NCBI GenBank assembly: GCA_964583335.1 | Contig: CAZOVG010000007.1 | Span: 1-64,000, forward strand | Source: JAGNKE01 sp964583335 | GTDB lineage: Bacteria; Pseudomonadota; Alphaproteobacteria; Micavibrionales; Micavibrionaceae | Reading direction: 5' to 3' | DNA: 64,000 nucleotides | Part shown: positions 61,751 through 64,000 of the stretch, piece after piece | How the letters are laid out: every line of letters begins with the position of its first letter | Position numbering within the stretch: the stretch's first letter is position 1 | Notes under the pieces: model-generated | What the model was told of the DNA's origin: nothing | What the model saw: the letters and a program-made list of their open reading frames with translations, nothing else | Databases searched by the model: none | Made by a program: the position numbers and the translations under genes

Positions 61751-62398
61751 ATGACCGCCGCCACGACCAAAAACACCGGACAGACCGTTGAGGACCGCAA
61801 GGACGCCGACGCGGTGGAACACGCCGCCCTGCTTCAGGCCGAGCGTGCGCGCGAACAGGCGGAGCAGGCGACCCGCAAGACGCAAGCCTCCAGAGGCGGC
61901 GCGGCGGCCAGCAAGGCGACCGGAGCCTTCCGCACCATCAGCGAAGTGGCCGACGAATTGGGCGTTCAACAGCACGTCCTGCGCTTCTGGGAAACCAAAT
62001 TCTCGCAGGTGCGTCCGCTCAAGCGCGGCGGCGGCCGCCGTTACTACCGGCCGGAGGACGTGGATCTGCTCAAACGCATCCACCACCTTTTGTATGTCGA
62101 GGGCTACACCATCAAGGGCGTGCAGAAGCTGCTCAAGGATGTTGGCAAGAATCAGGTTCTGAAAGGCGCCGGCACATCGCAGGCGCTGCTCCAGAACCCC
62201 GTGCCCGACACGCCTCAGGAGAACGAGCGCAAGCCCGCCCCTGTGGTGACCGCGCAAGTCGCCCAGCAATCCCGGGCGGCGCAGGTACCCGCCGAGCCCG
62301 CGAATCCGCTCCTGACCGACCGTCAGAGAACGATCCTTGAGACGATGCTTGAGGAATTGCGGGAGCTGCGTAGCCTCATCAAACCCAAAAAACAGTAA
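61751..62398 (+). CDS. MerR-family transcriptional regulator
   Basis: A 215-aa regulator. An Ala/Glu-rich N-tail of about 55 residues precedes a MerR helix-turn-helix (RTISEVADELGVQQHVLRFWETKFSQVRPLKRGGGRRYYRPEDVDLLKRIHHLLYVEGYTIKGVQKLL). The C-terminal part is a Pro-rich linker and a short helix, without an effector domain. Downstream of ihfA it is an alphaproteobacterial hallmark; its target is unknown. Confidence 0.9.
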   Translation: MTAATTKNTGQTVEDRKDADAVEHAALLQAERAREQAEQATRKTQASRGGAAASKATGAFRTISEVADELGVQQHVLRFWETKFSQVRPLKRGGGRRYYRPEDVDLLKRIHHLLYVEGYTIKGVQKLLKDVGKNQVLKGAGTSQALLQNPVPDTPQENERKPAPVVTAQVAQQSRAAQVPAEPANPLLTDRQRTILETMLEELRELRSLIKPKKQ

Positions 62399-62503
62399 AA
62401 TCGCCCCCGCTTTGGGTTTTTATGGCGTTTTGCCATTTGATTCTGCTATTGAAATACGTTACTAAGCTAGGGTCGAGGTTCACGGTTTTTATAAAGTCAG
62501 CGA

Positions 62504-62580
62504 AAACAAAGGCTTTCGAGAACCGCATCGCAGAATACTAAGAGGTATTTGAGAAGCGGAAGCACAGAAAGCCCTTGTTT
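62504..62580. repeat. Imperfect long inverted repeat before tRNA-Pro
   Basis: AAACAAAGGCTTTC (62504-62517) and GAAAGCCCTTGTTT (62567-62580) are inverted copies with one mismatch in 14. The enclosed 49 nt contain a further ACCGC/GCGG pairing and an AATAC...GTATT hairpin, so the whole could fold as one long RNA hairpin. Confidence 0.6.
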
Positions 62581-62635
62581 GCAGGTCTTTAGAAAAGCCG
62601 TGGGGTTTTGACCCTAAGATTGTTTTTTCAGGCAT

Positions 62636-62712
62636 CGGAACGTGGCGCAGCCTGGTAGCGCACTTGCATGGGGTGCAAGGGGTCGCAGGTTCAAATCCTG
62701 TCGTTCCGACCA
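62636..62712 (+). tRNA. tRNA-Pro (anticodon GGG)
   Basis: A 77-nt cloverleaf with encoded CCA. Acceptor CGGAACG pairs with CGTTCCG, D stem GCGC with GCGC, anticodon stem CTTGC/GCAAG around the loop ATGGGGT (anticodon GGG at positions 34-36), and T arm GCAGG-TTCAAAT-CCTGT. It reads CCC and CCU. A spurious minus-strand frame across it gives the often mis-annotated GTTGFEPATPC peptide. Confidence 0.95.
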
Positions 62713-62797
62713 TTTTACTTTTTACCCCAACGGGGGTGAAAATTAAAATAATGGTGGTAGTGGCTTGAACAGGCTTCAGCTGATCATAAAGACTTAA

Positions 62798-63745
62798 GTG
62801 CCTGCCTTGAGCCATAAAGCCGCCATCGACCCCAACCCTCTCTTCACCCGGATCGTCGATATCCTCACCGCCCCGCGCATGATCGCGGCCCGGCCGAAAC
62901 TTAAATTTTTCCTCTCCGAATTTCTCCATTTCGGCTTCAAACAGGCTTGGGCCTGCCTCTTCGGCGGCCTGATGCTGGCCGCACTGGTCATCACCAAACT
63001 CCTCTGGTCGCCGGACCTCCCCCTCAGCCGCTACGATTTCATGTTCATGTTCGCCATCGCGGTCCAGATCGCCTTCGTCCGCTTAAGGCTCGAAACGCCG
63101 GAGGAAATCAAGGTCATCTTCATCTTCCACCTCGTCGGCACCGCGATGGAGATTTTCAAGACCCACATGGGTTCTTGGACCTACCCGGAGGAAAACCTGA
63201 TCCGCATCGGCGGCGTGCCGCTTTTTTCCGGCTTCATGTATTCGGCGGTCGGCAGCTACATCGCCCGCGTCTGGCGCATCTTCGATTTCAAATTCACCCA
63301 TTACCCGCGCCGCGACCTGACGGTTCTGCTCTGCGCGCTGATTTATATAAACTTCTTCACGCACCACTTCACAACCGACATCCGCCTGTTCCTGTTCGCC
63401 TTCACCATCATCCTCTACGCCCGCACCTGGGTTTATTACAAACCCCACGAGACGCATCAGAAAATGCCGCTTCTGCTGGGCTTCTTCCTCGTGTCTTTCT
63501 TCATCTGGATCGCCGAAAACGCGGGCACCTTCGCCGCCGCGTGGCGCTACCCCGATCAGGCGCATGAATGGTCGATCGTCTCCCCGCACAAGATGGGCGC
63601 ATGGTTCCTGCTGATGATCATCAGCTTCGTTCTGGTGACGTTATTGCACAAGAAAATCCCCGCCTATGAAGAAGGCAGGGCAGGGACTAGGAAATCGTAT
63701 GCGGCTCGTCCCACTCCGGAACGGGCTCGTTGGCCGGGCGGTTGA
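62798..63745 (+). CDS. DUF817 membrane protein
   Basis: A 315-aa protein with about eight hydrophobic segments. Family blocks are LKFFLSEFLHFGFKQAWACLFGGLML, LVGTAMEIFKTHMGSWTYPEE, PLFSGFMYSAVGSYIARVWRIF and WIAENAGTFAAAWRYPDQAHEW. Function unknown. The start is taken as GTG at 62798, without a clear ribosome-binding site; an in-frame TTG at 62807 is possible. The last 25 residues are basic and overlap the 3' end of the next gene on the opposite strand by 59 bp. Confidence 0.82.
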   Translation: MPALSHKAAIDPNPLFTRIVDILTAPRMIAARPKLKFFLSEFLHFGFKQAWACLFGGLMLAALVITKLLWSPDLPLSRYDFMFMFAIAVQIAFVRLRLETPEEIKVIFIFHLVGTAMEIFKTHMGSWTYPEENLIRIGGVPLFSGFMYSAVGSYIARVWRIFDFKFTHYPRRDLTVLLCALIYINFFTHHFTTDIRLFLFAFTIILYARTWVYYKPHETHQKMPLLLGFFLVSFFIWIAENAGTFAAAWRYPDQAHEWSIVSPHKMGAWFLLMIISFVLVTLLHKKIPAYEEGRAGTRKSYAARPTPERARWPGG

Positions 63746-64000
63746 CGATGGCCTTGTAAAGATCGCGCACCTTGGTCTCGCCCAGAACGTCGTCGCCCTC
63801 CTGATAATGGCCCATCCCCTCATGGCCGGACCGCTCAAGGCCGAACGCCTTGTTTTGCAAAAGGTGGATGGCGGGCAGAACCCGGTCGTAAATCTCGCAG
63901 ATATCCCGCACATGCGGCCGCTCGAAGCGCGCAAAATCCTCCACGCCTTCAAGGTCGCCGGGCAAAATCGCATCGTTGGGCGAATGAAAGAAAAACGCAT
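63687..64000 (-). CDS. Partial gene, 3' part only, function unknown
   Basis: The reading frame enters from the right edge and ends at 63687. The visible 104 residues include FFHSPNDAILPGDLEGVEDFARFERPHVRDICEIYD, VLPAIHLLQNKAFGLERSGHEGM and the tail ANEPVPEWDEPHTIS. I cannot assign a family. The start is outside the window; a TTG at 63965 is not a credible start because coding character continues upstream to the edge. Confidence 0.6.
   Translation of the reverse strand, partial: AFFFHSPNDAILPGDLEGVEDFARFERPHVRDICEIYDRVLPAIHLLQNKAFGLERSGHEGMGHYQEGDDVLGETKVRDLYKAIVNRPANEPVPEWDEPHTIS

Noticed and set aside
62489..62929. Minus-strand open frame of 146 codons with a GTTGFEPATPC peptide
   Set aside because: It is the reverse-strand reading of the tRNA-Pro gene and its flanks, a well-known false protein.

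Overview
This is a GC-rich (by eye about 60%), tightly packed chromosomal segment of an alphaproteobacterium. Pointers to that class are the PhaR/phasin/PhaA/PhaB polyhydroxybutyrate genes, the cytochrome bc1 chaperone + DUF177 pair, the bamE/rpmF/plsX/fabH/ihfA/MerR block, the DUF465-purE-purK order, a prfB with an internal +1 frameshift site, a ribBA gene with a degenerate GTP cyclohydrolase half, and an LdtR-like regulator divergent from hemB. The species cannot be named from the window. A deep-branching, flagellated lineage (motAB, fliL) fits; nothing proves a predatory or other special lifestyle.

Layout. 0-6.3 kb: an unrecognised 686-aa protein with a C-terminal Cys-Ala-Asp-Asp repeat array, ilvE, an OmpR/EnvZ-type two-component pair, a CsaA-like protein and a phasin. 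6.5-16.6 kb: a large PAS sensor kinase, recX, an ABC-2 permease without its ATPase, hslO (Hsp33), two lipoproteins, a TrkH-type K+ transporter, a DJ-1/PfpI protein lacking the usual cysteine, and prfB. 16.7-23.2 kb: a secreted coiled-coil protein, then the PHB locus (phaR divergent from a short phaC, with phaA and phaB) and a cyclic-nucleotide-binding protein. 23.3-28.3 kb: a large AsmA protein opposed by a three-gene unit (methyltransferase-like, ribbon-helix-helix, AT-richer membrane protein). 28.3-34.2 kb: fumC-purK-purE-DUF465 leftwards, phosphofructokinase and two bacterial PH-domain proteins rightwards. 34.3-44.6 kb: ilvD, two periplasmic murein enzymes (L,D-transpeptidase and an M15-like endopeptidase), folK-folP, a histidine phosphatase, an aspartate dehydrogenase, recO and parC. 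44.6-45.1 kb: a gene-free mosaic of palindromic repeats. 45.1-55.8 kb: motA-motB, hemB, an LdtR-like regulator, DUF6898, rpiB, glyA, nrdR, the riboflavin operon ribD-ribE-ribBA-ribH with nusB, and fliL. 55.8-64 kb: bamE, bc1 chaperone, DUF177, a YeiH-type transporter on the opposite strand, rpmF, plsX, fabH, ihfA, a MerR regulator, tRNA-Pro(GGG), a DUF817 membrane protein, and a gene running off the right edge.

Most of the window is conserved housekeeping DNA in short operons with ATGA overlaps (hslO-lipoprotein, folK-folP, ribE-ribBA, the PH pair, purK-fumC). No prophage, insertion sequence, CRISPR array or obvious defence system was found. The parts that standard families do not explain are the Cys-Ala-Asp-Asp repeat protein, the methyltransferase-like/RHH/membrane unit, the secreted coiled-coil protein with a repeated Pro-x-Met-Pro-Thr-Ala tail motif, the mosaic repeat region after parC, and the TGC-rich octamer repeated three times between phaR and phaC.
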